DNA from: JAJYLM01 sp964547905
GTDB taxonomy: Bacteria > JAMCPX01
Reading direction: 5' to 3'
NCBI GenBank assembly: GCA_964547905.1
Contig: CAZJPN010000007.1
Location: forward strand, 35,547 to 99,546
DNA length: 64,000 nt
In this document: in pieces, positions 50,237 to 59,813 of the stretch
Numbering within the stretch: position 1 is the first letter of the stretch
How the letters are laid out: each line of letters begins with the position of its first letter
The notes under the pieces: model-generated
Told to the model about the DNA's origin: nothing
Database searches by the model: none
The model's input: only the letters and a program-made list of their open reading frames with translations
Made by a program: the position numbers and the translations under genes

Positions 50237-52123
50237 CTATGGCAGGGGTACCCTGTATTTCTGCAGCCATTTCATAAGGACTATGATAGGCCAAAGTTTC
50301 TTCCTGTGATCGTAAGACCTTGACAGGTGTTCTTTTAAGAGCCGATCTATATAAGAGAAATTGAACAAGCCAAGGCTATCAATAGAATCCTTCGACAGGA
50401 GTGACTCTGCCTCATGCCTGAACTCTTGTTGCAGCCACTTTGTAAGGGGTATGCCAAAGCCCTTCTTCTTCCTGTTTATTATGCTATCCGGCAGCTTCCC
50501 CTTCATAAGCCTCTTCAGCATATATTTCTGTGTAATCCCCTTTACCTTATACTCAAAAGGCAGGGACATGCTGAATTCGACAAGCCTGTTGTCAAGCAAG
50601 GGAACCCGGGATTCAATGGATGCAAACATGGTTGAACGATCGACCTTTACGAGCAAGTCATCCGGCAAATACATGAGCATATCAAGTATGTTGGCAATCT
50701 CTGGATCCGATAATCCATGAGCCTTTTCTGCGATTATTTCTGCATTCTTATACACATCAGTCTTTATCTGATCGAATAATCCATCTTTAAACAACAAAGG
50801 TAATTCTCTATCTGAGAAACCTGCCATCCACTGTACATGCCTTTTATGGACAGGCATGAATGCTGAACTTATAAATTTCTTTGTTATGAAATCAAAAGAG
50901 AAGTTTTTTGATGAAACGGGCAGTACATGCACAAACGGTTCTACGATATATTTCCTTACAAAGGCAGGGAGTGAACCGTACACATACGCAAATCTATGGG
51001 CAATATAGGTCGGATAGCCAGCAAACATTTCATCTCCACCCTCACCCGAAAGCACGACCTTTACATACTCTGCCGCAAGCTTGCTCAAAAAATATGTGGG
51101 CAGTAAGGATGGGTCTGCAACAGGCTCATCCATAAAATTCGTAAGTTGATCGAACAATCTGCTGAACACATCAAACGTAAACATATCCGAATAATGTTTC
51201 AATCTCAGGCTATCGCTCACAAGCACAGCATACCGGCCTTCATCAAACGAGGGTTCATCAAATGATATGGAAAAACTTTTGATATCCGGATTAATCTTAG
51301 ATGCAAAATATGCAATGGTTGAAGAATCTATACCCCCTGACAATAATACGCCAACTGGCACATCAGCTACCATTTGGGCTTTTATACTGTCGTATAAAAG
51401 CCCATCCAGCTCGGATTCGAGTTCATGTTCATTTTTGGTTTTATCATGGACATGTAAGGGAGGCTTTGCGAACGTCTTTTCGTAAATCTTATTCTGCTCC
51501 TTGATAAGGCATGTACCAGGCATAAGCTTGAGAATACCGTCTACAACGGTGTTTGGAGCGGGTGTATAATCATGGGCAAGATACTGTGCCACACCGTATA
51601 AATTGAGATTATAGGTGCCGTTCTTCAGTGCGAGCAGGGCCTTCATTTCAGAGGCAAACACAATACCATTGGATAGGCTGTAATAAAGGGGCTTTATGCC
51701 CATCCTGTCTCTTGTTAGGATAAGCTTTTTCTTCCGCAGGTCATAGAGAGCGAACGCAAACATTCCGTCAAGCCTTTCAAAACCCTCTATACCTGCCTGC
51801 TCATAAAGATGAACAATAACCTCGGTATCCGTATCGGTATAAAACCTGTGACCATGCATGATAAGGTCATTTCTGAGTTCTTTGAAGTTATACACCTCCC
51901 CGTTATACACAATCCAAACAGAGGCATCTTCATTATGAATGGGCTGATCTCCCTTTTTGATGTCAATGATGGAAAGCCTGTTTGCACCGATCACGCACTG
52001 ATCGAAGGCATGAATGCCTTGTTTGTCCGGCCCGCGATAACGCATGGTATCGAGCATGTTCCGGGTGTCTTCTACAAATTCGTGCTCAGGAGCCTGCCTG
52101 TATATCCCGCATATTCCGCACAT
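50237..52123 (-). CDS. asnB: Asparagine synthase (glutamine-hydrolysing)
   Basis: A 628-residue enzyme with an N-terminal class II glutaminase: the catalytic Cys2 in MCGICGIYRQ, RYRGPDKQG, GANRLSIID and YNGEVYNFKELR. The C-terminal synthetase has GVLLSGGIDSSTIAYFA (PPi loop) and VVLSGEGGDEMFAGYPTY. Members in cell-envelope settings may amidate sugars or peptides, and GT genes follow here, so the substrate is not certain to be aspartate. Length is typical of the long AsnB type. Confidence 0.9.
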   Translation of the reverse strand: MCGICGIYRQAPEHEFVEDTRNMLDTMRYRGPDKQGIHAFDQCVIGANRLSIIDIKKGDQPIHNEDASVWIVYNGEVYNFKELRNDLIMHGHRFYTDTDTEVIVHLYEQAGIEGFERLDGMFAFALYDLRKKKLILTRDRMGIKPLYYSLSNGIVFASEMKALLALKNGTYNLNLYGVAQYLAHDYTPAPNTVVDGILKLMPGTCLIKEQNKIYEKTFAKPPLHVHDKTKNEHELESELDGLLYDSIKAQMVADVPVGVLLSGGIDSSTIAYFASKINPDIKSFSISFDEPSFDEGRYAVLVSDSLRLKHYSDMFTFDVFSRLFDQLTNFMDEPVADPSLLPTYFLSKLAAEYVKVVLSGEGGDEMFAGYPTYIAHRFAYVYGSLPAFVRKYIVEPFVHVLPVSSKNFSFDFITKKFISSAFMPVHKRHVQWMAGFSDRELPLLFKDGLFDQIKTDVYKNAEIIAEKAHGLSDPEIANILDMLMYLPDDLLVKVDRSTMFASIESRVPLLDNRLVEFSMSLPFEYKVKGITQKYMLKRLMKGKLPDSIINRKKKGFGIPLTKWLQQEFRHEAESLLSKDSIDSLGLFNFSYIDRLLKEHLSRSYDHRKKLWPIIVLMKWLQKYRVPLP

Positions 52124-52144
52124 AGAGAGACTACTTCACAATCC

Positions 52145-52228
52145 TTTTTTATCCCTCCCTCGACGGGAGGGCAGGATACCCGAGTCAAGTGGGGAGAAGT
52201 AATTTTGTACATTATGACACAGTCTCAT
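52145..52228. repeat. Dispersed repeat R2 copy
   Basis: ATCCCTCCCTCGACGGGAGGGCAGGATACCCG, then GGGGAGAAGTAATTTTGTAC and ACACAGTCTCAT. It shares its parts with the E2-end and E1-gap copies and lies between the asnB and GT2 genes. Confidence 0.75.
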
Positions 52229-52230
52229 AA

Positions 52231-53178
52231 TCAGAGGTTTATCTTTTCCTTGATCGTATAAACAGGATTGCTGACGGATTCGTGATAGAGTCTTATGATA
52301 AGTTCCGCTATCAAACCTATGAGTACAAGCTCAAACCCTATCAGAAATAAGAATACGGCAAGAAGCAGCAACGGGTTTCTATAGGCAAAGATATGGAGAT
52401 AAAACTTTTCATAGAGCACGTATATGCCTATCAACGAACCTGCAGTCATAAAAAAAAATCCGCTGCCTCCGAACAGATGTATGGGACGCGTGGAAAAATC
52501 ACCGAGAAATTTTACGGTAAGCAGGTCAAGTACCACCTTTATAGTTCTTATAAAGCCGTAATGGGATTTACCGTAAAGCCTTTGCCGGTGGTGTGTTCTC
52601 ATCTCTGTAATGCTTGCACCTGTCCATGCCGCATAAACAGGTATAAACCTGTGCATCTCTCCGTATAATTTTATACCTTTTATGACATCCGCTCTGTACG
52701 CCTTCAGAGTACAGCCGAAATCATGCAGTTTTACACCTGTGACAACCATTATAAGATAATTCGCAATAATGGACGGCAATATTCTTCTAAAAAACCTGTC
52801 CTTCCGGGGTTTTCTCCATCCGCTTACAAGCTCATAACCCTCTTCTATCTTGGATACCATTTGAGGTATGTCCTTCGGATCGTTTTGAAGATCACCATCC
52901 ATGGTAACTATGATCTGTCCGCTTGCATGTTTAAAACCTGCGGACAGGGCTGGTGTCTGACCGTAGTTTCGTTTAAAGCTTATAACCTTAACACTACTAT
53001 CCAATGAAGCGATTCTTCCGAGTTTGTCTATGCTTTGGTCTTTGCTGCCGTCATTAACGAATATGATCTCTGCATCATAACGCTGACTGGTAATAACATC
53101 CTTTAATTCAGCATAGAGCTGATCAATCGAATCAGCCTCATTAAATACAGGTATTACAATGGACAGATAAACACTCAT
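52231..53178 (-). CDS. GtrB/ArnC-like polyprenyl-phosphate glycosyltransferase
   Basis: A 315-residue GT2 enzyme with a GT-A domain and two C-terminal membrane helices. Visible: IVIPVFNEADSI, IIFVNDGSKDQS, MDGDLQNDPKDIP (metal DGD), FRRILPSIIANYLI, HDFGCTLKAYR and HRFIPVYAAWTG, then HHRQRLYGKSHYGF. Like GtrB/ArnC it should charge undecaprenyl phosphate with a sugar. It follows a porin and precedes asnB on the same strand; GT-C genes elsewhere in the window are candidate users of its product. Confidence 0.9.
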   Translation of the reverse strand: MSVYLSIVIPVFNEADSIDQLYAELKDVITSQRYDAEIIFVNDGSKDQSIDKLGRIASLDSSVKVISFKRNYGQTPALSAGFKHASGQIIVTMDGDLQNDPKDIPQMVSKIEEGYELVSGWRKPRKDRFFRRILPSIIANYLIMVVTGVKLHDFGCTLKAYRADVIKGIKLYGEMHRFIPVYAAWTGASITEMRTHHRQRLYGKSHYGFIRTIKVVLDLLTVKFLGDFSTRPIHLFGGSGFFFMTAGSLIGIYVLYEKFYLHIFAYRNPLLLLAVFLFLIGFELVLIGLIAELIIRLYHESVSNPVYTIKEKINL

Positions 53179-53598
53179 GGATTCGTATTATCAGAAATGC
53201 CGAAGAAAGTGAAATGAAATATACTCTGAAAGACTCATGCCAAAGGAATTACGAATTAAATGAAGTTGATGGAAGAGAAGAAAGAGTTTGAGATGATGCG
53301 AAGTGAAACTTCTGTGAGCTGCTTGCAATACTTTCACAGTATTATGCGTGGACAGCTTCTCTATCGGAGACAAAGATTAAAAATGCATGCTGTGCTCACA
53401 ATCCCCTTTAGCGAAAAGAGCTATGTTTTACGAACAGAGACGAACAACTCTTTCTTCTGATGAATGAGCAAACTTTCCTATTGCATTTTTCTGGTTAAAA
53501 GACTGGATTCCTCCGCATCAAGTGCGGAATGATATGAATAAAAAAGGCGCCCCGAAGAATGCGGGACGCCTTTGAATGCTATCTTTTTTTAACTGTAC
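53179..53598. other. 420-base gap: repeat remnant and terminator, no gene
   Basis: Holds a decayed repeat (GGATTCCTCCGCATCAAGTGCGGAATGAT, 53502-53532 region, quoted in parts) and a terminator at 53544-53572. A 66-codon plus-strand ORF at 53260 has no ribosome-binding site or recognisable sequence. Confidence 0.6.
53544..53572 (-). terminator. Rho-independent terminator of the porin gene
   Basis: AAGGCGTCCCG (minus strand) pairs with CGGGGCGCCTT across a 7-base loop, one G-T pair, followed by TTTTTT. It lies 27 bases after the porin stop. Confidence 0.85.
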
Positions 53599-55137
53599 TT
53601 AGAAAAGTACCGTAAACCTTGTCTCGAATGCGAAGATGTTCGGTGCATAGTTGTTTTCATTTTTAAATACAGCACCAGGCATAAAATATCCTGTCTGGAA
53701 ACCAAAGATGAAGTTGTTTGACAGTGTCGTGTCTACGCCAAGATCTATCTCGTTTCCAAGATCCCTTGAAAGCTTCGTACCACCCGCGTAATTCACAAAG
53801 TCATTTGCTTCAGCATACATGTACTGCAGCTTTACGTGAAGGAAGTCAGCAGGCGTGAACTTTACCATTGGTGCAAAATAGAGAAAGTCATCCTTCACTG
53901 ACGATTCTGGTGGAATAGCAGTATAATTGGCATTATATGAACCTGCTTCGTTCAAAGCCGTATATGTCGGGTTAACGAATGTATTTGGCGCTCCAAGCCC
54001 TGTGTTGTTGAAAAGTATCAGGCTTGAGTTGTAATCATTGCTGAACGGGTATGTTTCTATGTCGCTTGATGATTTACCGTTAGCAGGCGAAAAACCAATC
54101 TCTAATACATACTCCAATGGACTCATATTGTAAGTACCTCTTAACACGCCGCCCTGAGCATCTACAACCTTAAGCTGGTCCGTTCCTAAAACACTTTGCA
54201 AAACACCTGCAGCCGTACTGCCAGATTCAAATGGGTTTAGATGTCCGCTTATGTAGAAATAATCAAGGAGGATGTTAAGGTTTTTTATAGGTGTCGTATT
54301 GACATAAAGCTCTGCAAGATTGATATTTTTCTTAAACACATTCTGCTCCTGATGCTGCAACAGCAACATAGCCGTCAATTTTTGTGTCATATACCCTGGA
54401 ATAAAGGTATACCAGTCATCGTCATCGTAAGGGCTGTAAGGAGAGTTAGCTTTTATCTTTGCATAGTCGAGTACTATTAACAATGGCTTTTGTATACCCA
54501 TCGGCATTGTGGTAAACTGTATCTGGTCCGCTGTATTGCCATAGTAAGCATCGCCCCATTCATTCTTAAACCCATCACCGTTATTATACAGAACACCAAG
54601 ACCAAAGCCATACGGCATACGGCCTATCGAGAATTTTCCAAATGGAGAAGTGTACTCGAGCCATACCCTCTTTACATCAATGTTCGCAAGCGATCCATCT
54701 GCGTTGTATGGGGAATATGGATAGTATGCCGAGTTATTCGATGGATTACCTGTGTATATAGAATTGCCAGGATCTACGTTGTTCCCCCAAAATGTATTAT
54801 CCAGCATGTCAATCTGTGATTTGATCACTATGGCCTCATTGATATTCAACTGGGGCTCAAGACGAAACCTCTGATCGAAATACGAGGTGTTGCGCTGCGA
54901 ACTATTATAATTAGTTGCGGGAATATTAACAGGATTCGGTGCCCCAGGAAGCGTAACCGTGTTCCATGTAGTTTGCGGTAGATTGTAGTAGTATATCTGT
55001 CTTACCCTGTAATACCCGTCAAACTTAAAACTCGAAGCATCAAGAAGAGCAGCAAAGGTTGGCGTCGATACAAACAACATCCCTATCAAAGATGTAAGAA
55101 CTATGGTTAATGATATTAACCTGTTTTTTACGTTCAT
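53599..55137 (-). CDS. Outer-membrane beta-barrel porin
   Basis: A 512-residue protein. Signal peptide MNVKNRLISLTIVLTSLIGM with cleavage after TFA. The body has alternating aromatic and polar residues, many short strands (FKFDGYYRVRQIYYYN, YFDQRFRLEPQLNINEAI) and a C-terminal NIFAFETRFTVLF; the terminal Phe is the BAM recognition signal. This is a large, probably 18- to 22-strand porin resembling deltaproteobacterial alginate-export/DUF1302-like barrels. Substrate unknown. A strong AAGGAGG and a good promoter precede it. Confidence 0.85.
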   Translation of the reverse strand: MNVKNRLISLTIVLTSLIGMLFVSTPTFAALLDASSFKFDGYYRVRQIYYYNLPQTTWNTVTLPGAPNPVNIPATNYNSSQRNTSYFDQRFRLEPQLNINEAIVIKSQIDMLDNTFWGNNVDPGNSIYTGNPSNNSAYYPYSPYNADGSLANIDVKRVWLEYTSPFGKFSIGRMPYGFGLGVLYNNGDGFKNEWGDAYYGNTADQIQFTTMPMGIQKPLLIVLDYAKIKANSPYSPYDDDDWYTFIPGYMTQKLTAMLLLQHQEQNVFKKNINLAELYVNTTPIKNLNILLDYFYISGHLNPFESGSTAAGVLQSVLGTDQLKVVDAQGGVLRGTYNMSPLEYVLEIGFSPANGKSSSDIETYPFSNDYNSSLILFNNTGLGAPNTFVNPTYTALNEAGSYNANYTAIPPESSVKDDFLYFAPMVKFTPADFLHVKLQYMYAEANDFVNYAGGTKLSRDLGNEIDLGVDTTLSNNFIFGFQTGYFMPGAVFKNENNYAPNIFAFETRFTVLF

Positions 55138-55160
55138 AAACTACCTCCTTTTTTTATTTT

Positions 55161-55189
55161 GTGTAATCTAAAATCAATATCTTTGTCAA
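55161..55189 (-). promoter_or_regulatory. Putative sigma70 promoter of the porin gene
   Basis: On the minus strand TTGACA (55189-55184), 17 bases, then TTACAC (55166-55161). AAAGGAGGTAG follows at 55150-55141, 6 bases from the start codon. Confidence 0.45.
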
Positions 55190-55275
55190 GAACTATTTGT
55201 CTGATTGTCATTTGGCGTGCTTGATGTAAAATACCACCACAAAATTATTTATTGTCAATCTAATCTTTTATAAAT

Positions 55276-56298
55276 ATGATTGTCAAGATCTTTATGTTGA
55301 GAATAGGTAACTTACAATTAAAATATCCCTCTATAATGGCACCTATCGCAGGATACACGGACAGCCCTTTCAGAAGGATTGTTATGCATATGGGTGCAGG
55401 TCTTGTTTATACGGAATTGATAAGTGCGGAGGCGCTTGTACGGAATAATAAAAAGACCATGATGCTTATGGCACATACTCCGGAAGAAAAACCGATCGCG
55501 GTTCAACTGCTCGGCAACAATATAGACGCGCTTGTAAAGGCATCACAAATAGCAATAGCCGGAGGGGCCAACATAATAGACCTTAATCTTGGATGTCCTG
55601 CACGCAATGTTGTAGCCAACGGTTCAGGTGCGGCACTGTTAAAGAAACCGGAGTTGATAAGAGAAATCATAATCGAAATGAGAAAGGCAATAGAAATTCC
55701 ATTCACGATAAAAACGAGGATAGGATGGGACGAGGGCTCAAGGAACATACTGCAGATCGTAGACATCGCCAACGAACACGGTGTTGATGCAATAGCAATA
55801 CATTTAAGAACAAAAGTCCAAGGGTTTAAAAAAGGGATCGACATACAAAGCCTCATAGATGCGGTAAAGATATCCAAAATACCGGTAATAGGTAACGGCG
55901 ATATCCTCAGACCCCTTGATGCCGAGTATATGATGGAAACATCGGGGTGTGCCGGTGTAATGATAGGCAGGGGTGCTCTTGGCAATCCATGGATATTCCA
56001 AATGCTCGTTGACTCCATGAAAAAAAATACATACTTTTTACCATCACTTTCAACTATAAAAAATATTATGATAGAGCATGTACGTATGATGAATGAGTTC
56101 TATGGTGAAAATAAAGGCATTAAACTTTTTCGCAAACATCTTGTATATTACTCAAAAGGCGGTCCGGTTTCTCCTTTGACGGGTGCAAGATATATCTCCG
56201 GCTTCAGGGCGAAGGCGGTTACAATCGAAAGGATCGAACCGCTTATAAAGCTCATAAATACCTATTTTGACCGTTTCACTGAGGCAGACAATGTATAG
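55276..56298 (+). CDS. dus: tRNA-dihydrouridine synthase
   Basis: A 340-residue flavoenzyme reducing uridines in tRNA D-loops. APIAGYTDSPFRRIV binds FMN, LNLGCPARNVVANGSG carries the catalytic Cys, then TIKTRIGWDEGS, IAIHLRTKVQGF, PVIGNGDI and CAGVMIGRGALGNPWIF. The start may instead be ATG 55294 (MLRIGNLQLKYP), which gives a more typical N-terminus. The gene is followed by a Fis-like gene, as dusB is by fis in enterics. Confidence 0.93.
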   Translation: MIVKIFMLRIGNLQLKYPSIMAPIAGYTDSPFRRIVMHMGAGLVYTELISAEALVRNNKKTMMLMAHTPEEKPIAVQLLGNNIDALVKASQIAIAGGANIIDLNLGCPARNVVANGSGAALLKKPELIREIIIEMRKAIEIPFTIKTRIGWDEGSRNILQIVDIANEHGVDAIAIHLRTKVQGFKKGIDIQSLIDAVKISKIPVIGNGDILRPLDAEYMMETSGCAGVMIGRGALGNPWIFQMLVDSMKKNTYFLPSLSTIKNIMIEHVRMMNEFYGENKGIKLFRKHLVYYSKGGPVSPLTGARYISGFRAKAVTIERIEPLIKLINTYFDRFTEADNV

Positions 56299-56977
56299 AA
56301 CAAAGGCACTTATATTTTCCAATAACGAGCCGCCGGCAATTCTATTAAAGGTGATAAGGAGAAATGGTTTAAACGCACGCGTTGTCAAGACATTGGAATT
56401 AGTCTTCGAGCTTCTCCATAAAAAGGCTTACAGATTAATCTTCATAGACATAACTGGTCTCGATACAGACTTAGAAGAGACAATAGAGAGAATATTAAAA
56501 ATAAAAAATGATACGATCATCACAGGAATCATACCGAGGAATAAAGGCATCATTTATACAAAACTCATAAATAACGGCATATTCGATGTACTGCAGAAAC
56601 CTCTTAATCCGGTTGCGGTAGAAGCTTCCTTAAAGAGATCGCTCTATGTCGTAAAACTTTACAAAGAAATAGATCAGAATCACAATGCAAATGGAATAAA
56701 CGATAATGATCAGAACGGACAGATACCGGATGTGGATATAGAAAATCTCGGGCTCGATGAATTGATAAAGAAAAAACTATCCATATTGTTTTCGAAGCAT
56801 ACCCACAAAAATATTGTGAACCTTTACTCGATAGTAATGCCCATAATAGAAAAGTCTTTTATAGAAACCGCTCTGCAGGTTTCAAACAACAATCAGATAA
56901 AGGCATCGTTACTGCTCGGCATGAACAGAAACACATTGAAAGCAAAAATGACTAAACTGGACATAAAAAGACAATGA
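56291..56977 (+). CDS. REC-like domain fused to a Fis-type helix-turn-helix
   Basis: A 228-residue protein starting at ATG 56291, overlapping dus by 8 bases. The N-terminal 120 residues look like a receiver domain: FIDITGLDTD at the phosphoacceptor position and LQKPLNPVAVEAS at the lysine position. However, the acidic pair is replaced by SNNE near residue 11, so phosphorylation is doubtful. A linker rich in Asn/Asp follows. The C-terminus (IVMPIIEKSFIETALQVS, then QIKASLLLGMNRNTLKAKM) is a Fis/NtrC-type DNA-binding helix-turn-helix. No AAA+ domain is present. It lies between dus and thiD. Confidence 0.75.
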   Translation: MYRTKALIFSNNEPPAILLKVIRRNGLNARVVKTLELVFELLHKKAYRLIFIDITGLDTDLEETIERILKIKNDTIITGIIPRNKGIIYTKLINNGIFDVLQKPLNPVAVEASLKRSLYVVKLYKEIDQNHNANGINDNDQNGQIPDVDIENLGLDELIKKKLSILFSKHTHKNIVNLYSIVMPIIEKSFIETALQVSNNNQIKASLLLGMNRNTLKAKMTKLDIKRQ

Positions 56978-57765
56978 ATAAAAACGCTTTGCTAATAGCC
57001 GGGTTCGACCCTTCCGCAGGTGCCGGACTTCTTATGGACATAAAGGTATTTTCAGCAATCGGGATTTACGCGTTTGCAGTTCCTACGGCAATCGTCGAAG
57101 AAAACACCGACACTGTAAACCGCATAACTGCCGTAAAACCATCCGTTTTAATGGGACAGTTGAGAATTTTACTCGAGTATAGCGATGTAAACGGTGTCAA
57201 GATTGGCATGCTGTACTACGATAAAACGGCAGGACTGATTAAGGACGTTATACGGCGCTACAAGTTAAAAAACATCGTACTTGATCCAATAATATCGTCC
57301 TCAAGCGGGGCTTCTCTTTTAGAAGGCAATGCAAAAGGCGCTATAAACGCATTACTTCCGTTTTGTACCATCGTCACGCCGAATATATCAGAGGCATCCG
57401 CAATATCAGGCATAGAAATAGGGAATAAAGATGATATTCTGCGTTCCGCGAAATATTTCATAGATAATGGTGCTATGGCAGTTGTTATAAAAGGCGGGCA
57501 TTTCGTTCAAAAAGGACTTGATCTATACATGGATCATAAACAATATGTATTCCTCGAGGCAAAGGCCGTGAACAAAGATGTCCATGGGACCGGCTGCATC
57601 ATGTCTTCAGCAATAACCGCATACCTTATAAAGGGATATGATAAGCTTGACGCGGTAAAAAAGGCAAAGTTGTTTACGCTCGATGTCATAAAACACAGCC
57701 GTAAAGTTTCTCCATCATTGAGAAGATATGTGGGGATACCGAACATCAAACAAAAAAATATCTAA
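56974..57765 (+). CDS. thiD: Hydroxymethylpyrimidine (phosphate) kinase
   Basis: A 263-residue ribokinase-fold kinase. IAGFDPSAGAGLLMDIKVFS is the substrate loop, VLDPIISSSSGASLL and PNISEASAISG are typical, and the ATP/anion-hole GTGCIMSSAI in DVHGTGCIMSSAIT closes it. It phosphorylates HMP and HMP-P for thiamine synthesis. A 4-base ATGA overlap joins it to the Fis-like gene; no other thi gene or TPP riboswitch is nearby. Confidence 0.92.
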   Translation: MNKNALLIAGFDPSAGAGLLMDIKVFSAIGIYAFAVPTAIVEENTDTVNRITAVKPSVLMGQLRILLEYSDVNGVKIGMLYYDKTAGLIKDVIRRYKLKNIVLDPIISSSSGASLLEGNAKGAINALLPFCTIVTPNISEASAISGIEIGNKDDILRSAKYFIDNGAMAVVIKGGHFVQKGLDLYMDHKQYVFLEAKAVNKDVHGTGCIMSSAITAYLIKGYDKLDAVKKAKLFTLDVIKHSRKVSPSLRRYVGIPNIKQKNI

Positions 57766-57773
57766 ACAAAACA

Positions 57774-59024
57774 ATGCTACATGTATCGGTCCCCATAGTG
57801 GTTTTAGCTATCGTATTCATACTGATCGCTGTAAGACAGGTAGGCAATATAAGGTTTCAAATATGGCAGATCATGCTCCTTGGTGCAATAGCTGTTCTCC
57901 TTACCGGGAGTATTCCCCCTGCAACGGCATTGAAGGCCATAGATCTGGATGTCCTGCTGTTCTTATTCGGCATGTTTGTAATAGGGGTTGCACTTGAAGA
58001 AAGCGGCTACATCTCTCATCTCTCTTCCATGTTATTTAAAAATGCACGATCCGTGGATACCCTTGTATTGAAAATATTGTTTTTTATGGGATTCGCCTCG
58101 GCATTTTTAATGAATGATACCCTTGCCATCATAGGAACTCCATTGATGCTCCTGCTTGCCAAAAAGCACAATATAAATCCAAAGGTGCTCTTGCTGACGC
58201 TTGCCTTTGCAATAACGACAGGCAGCGTTATGAGTCCGATAGGAAATCCACAGAACCTTCTCATATCCATAAACGGCAATCTTTCAAACCCTTTTATAAC
58301 ATTCCTCAAATATCTTTTTCTGCCGACGCTGATCAGCATATTTGCGGCTTATGTAATACTCAGAATACTTTATAGAGATGAGTTTCACAGCAACAACTTA
58401 AGGCACGTGTATGAGCCGATAAAGGATAAGAAGCTTGCAATACTTTCGAAATATTCACTTATCGTAGTCGTTGTTTTAGCCGGATTAACGATAATAATAT
58501 CATTACTGCATCCGGAATTTGATTTTAACCTGACCTACATTGCACTGATAGGTTCATTGCCCATACTCCTATTCAGCAATAAAAGATTCAAAATATTAAA
58601 AAATGTCGATTGGCATACTCTTATATTTTTTGCGGCGATGTTCGTTCTTATGAAGAGCGTATGGTTAACGGGTTTCTTCCAGAGCTATGTTGGCAAAAAC
58701 CCCGGCAGCATAGTATCGATCCATTCCGTATTGGGGATCAGTATTACACTCAGCCAGTTTATCTCGAATGTACCGATGGTGGCCCTTTACCTGCCGGTAC
58801 TTATGCATGCAGGCGCCTCATCAACGGCATTGATCGCTCTTGCCGCCGGAAGCACCATTGCAGGCAACCTGCTAATCCTTGGTGCTGCGAGCAACATTAT
58901 TATTATACAGAATGCCGAAAAGAAATCCAGAGCAACATTGACATTCCTTGAATTTGCAAAGGCAGGTATTCCTCTGACAATTATTAATGCCGTTGTCTAC
59001 TGGTTTTTTTTGAAGGTCGTATAG
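57774..59024 (+). CDS. ArsB/NhaD/SLC13-superfamily anion permease
   Basis: A 416-residue protein with about eleven membrane helices. Two inverted halves are seen: LMNDTLAIIGTPLML with VMSPIGNPQNLL, and ISNVPMVALYLPVLM with GNLLILGAASNIIII. These are the hairpin motifs of the ion transporter superfamily (ArsB/YbiR/CitM types). The cargo may be an anion such as arsenite, a dicarboxylate or sulfate; no ars genes are near. It starts 8 bases after thiD. Confidence 0.85.
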   Translation: MLHVSVPIVVLAIVFILIAVRQVGNIRFQIWQIMLLGAIAVLLTGSIPPATALKAIDLDVLLFLFGMFVIGVALEESGYISHLSSMLFKNARSVDTLVLKILFFMGFASAFLMNDTLAIIGTPLMLLLAKKHNINPKVLLLTLAFAITTGSVMSPIGNPQNLLISINGNLSNPFITFLKYLFLPTLISIFAAYVILRILYRDEFHSNNLRHVYEPIKDKKLAILSKYSLIVVVVLAGLTIIISLLHPEFDFNLTYIALIGSLPILLFSNKRFKILKNVDWHTLIFFAAMFVLMKSVWLTGFFQSYVGKNPGSIVSIHSVLGISITLSQFISNVPMVALYLPVLMHAGASSTALIALAAGSTIAGNLLILGAASNIIIIQNAEKKSRATLTFLEFAKAGIPLTIINAVVYWFFLKVV

Positions 59025-59039
59025 AGGTCCCTGGTTCCC

Positions 59040-59813
59040 TTATTCCTTCTGCTGTCTGTTGAATGCAAGAGCAGCAAGAATTGTACTGCCCAGTGTGAAG
59101 ATAACCATGAGTACGACATCGGAAAGCATGGAGAAGTCCGAATGAAAATGTGCAAACTCGACGAACATGACGTGCTTGAAGCTGTCGATACCATAGCTGA
59201 GAGGATTCAAATACATCAAGTAACGCATAAACTTCGGTAAAACACTTATCGGATACATTGCACCGCTCAGGAAGAACATCGGCATTACAATAAAATTCAT
59301 GATGATATTGAAGCTTTCAAATGACTTTATCATCGATGCGATAAAAACGCCTATCGCAGCTATACACATGGAAACGACCATAACAAAAACTATCAGGAGA
59401 AGGGCTTCATATATAGTAAACCTTATGCCTATGAACGGAGCTGCAGCCATGATGATAACACCCTGGATAGTCGATACCAGCATGCCGCTCACTATCTTGC
59501 CGAATGCGACAGAGAGTCTTGAAACCGGTGTTACGAGTATTTCTTTCATGAAACCAAACTCCCTGTCCCATACTATGGATATGGACGAAAACATCGCGCT
59601 GAAAAGGATTGTCATGCCGAGTATGCCCGGTAGTATAAACTGTATATAACTTACACCAAGTCCGCCCTTTATAACCTGATTCAATCCCGTACCGATAAGA
59701 AAGAGCCATGTCAAAGGCCTCGCAATCATGCCGATTAATCTGGATTTTTGTCTGAAAAACTTTTTAAGGTCCCTCAGTGTTATCACGTAAATAGGAAGGA
59801 TAAGTTTTCTCAT
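59040..59813 (-). CDS. ABC-2 type exporter permease
   Basis: A 257-residue inner-membrane protein with six membrane helices. ILVTPVSRLSVAFGKIVSGM is the ABC-2 coupling region and AMYPISVLPKFMRYLMYLNPLSYG is the family signature region (only part diagnostic: NPLSYGIDSF). It overlaps the ATPase gene by 4 bases. Together they form a DrrAB/NodIJ-like exporter of drugs, polysaccharides or lipids. Confidence 0.9.
   Translation of the reverse strand: MRKLILPIYVITLRDLKKFFRQKSRLIGMIARPLTWLFLIGTGLNQVIKGGLGVSYIQFILPGILGMTILFSAMFSSISIVWDREFGFMKEILVTPVSRLSVAFGKIVSGMLVSTIQGVIIMAAAPFIGIRFTIYEALLLIVFVMVVSMCIAAIGVFIASMIKSFESFNIIMNFIVMPMFFLSGAMYPISVLPKFMRYLMYLNPLSYGIDSFKHVMFVEFAHFHSDFSMLSDVVLMVIFTLGSTILAALAFNRQQKE

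Noticed and set aside
53260..53460. 66-codon plus-strand ORF in the gap before the porin
   Set aside because: No ribosome-binding site, no recognisable sequence, and it overlaps no conserved feature; likely chance.
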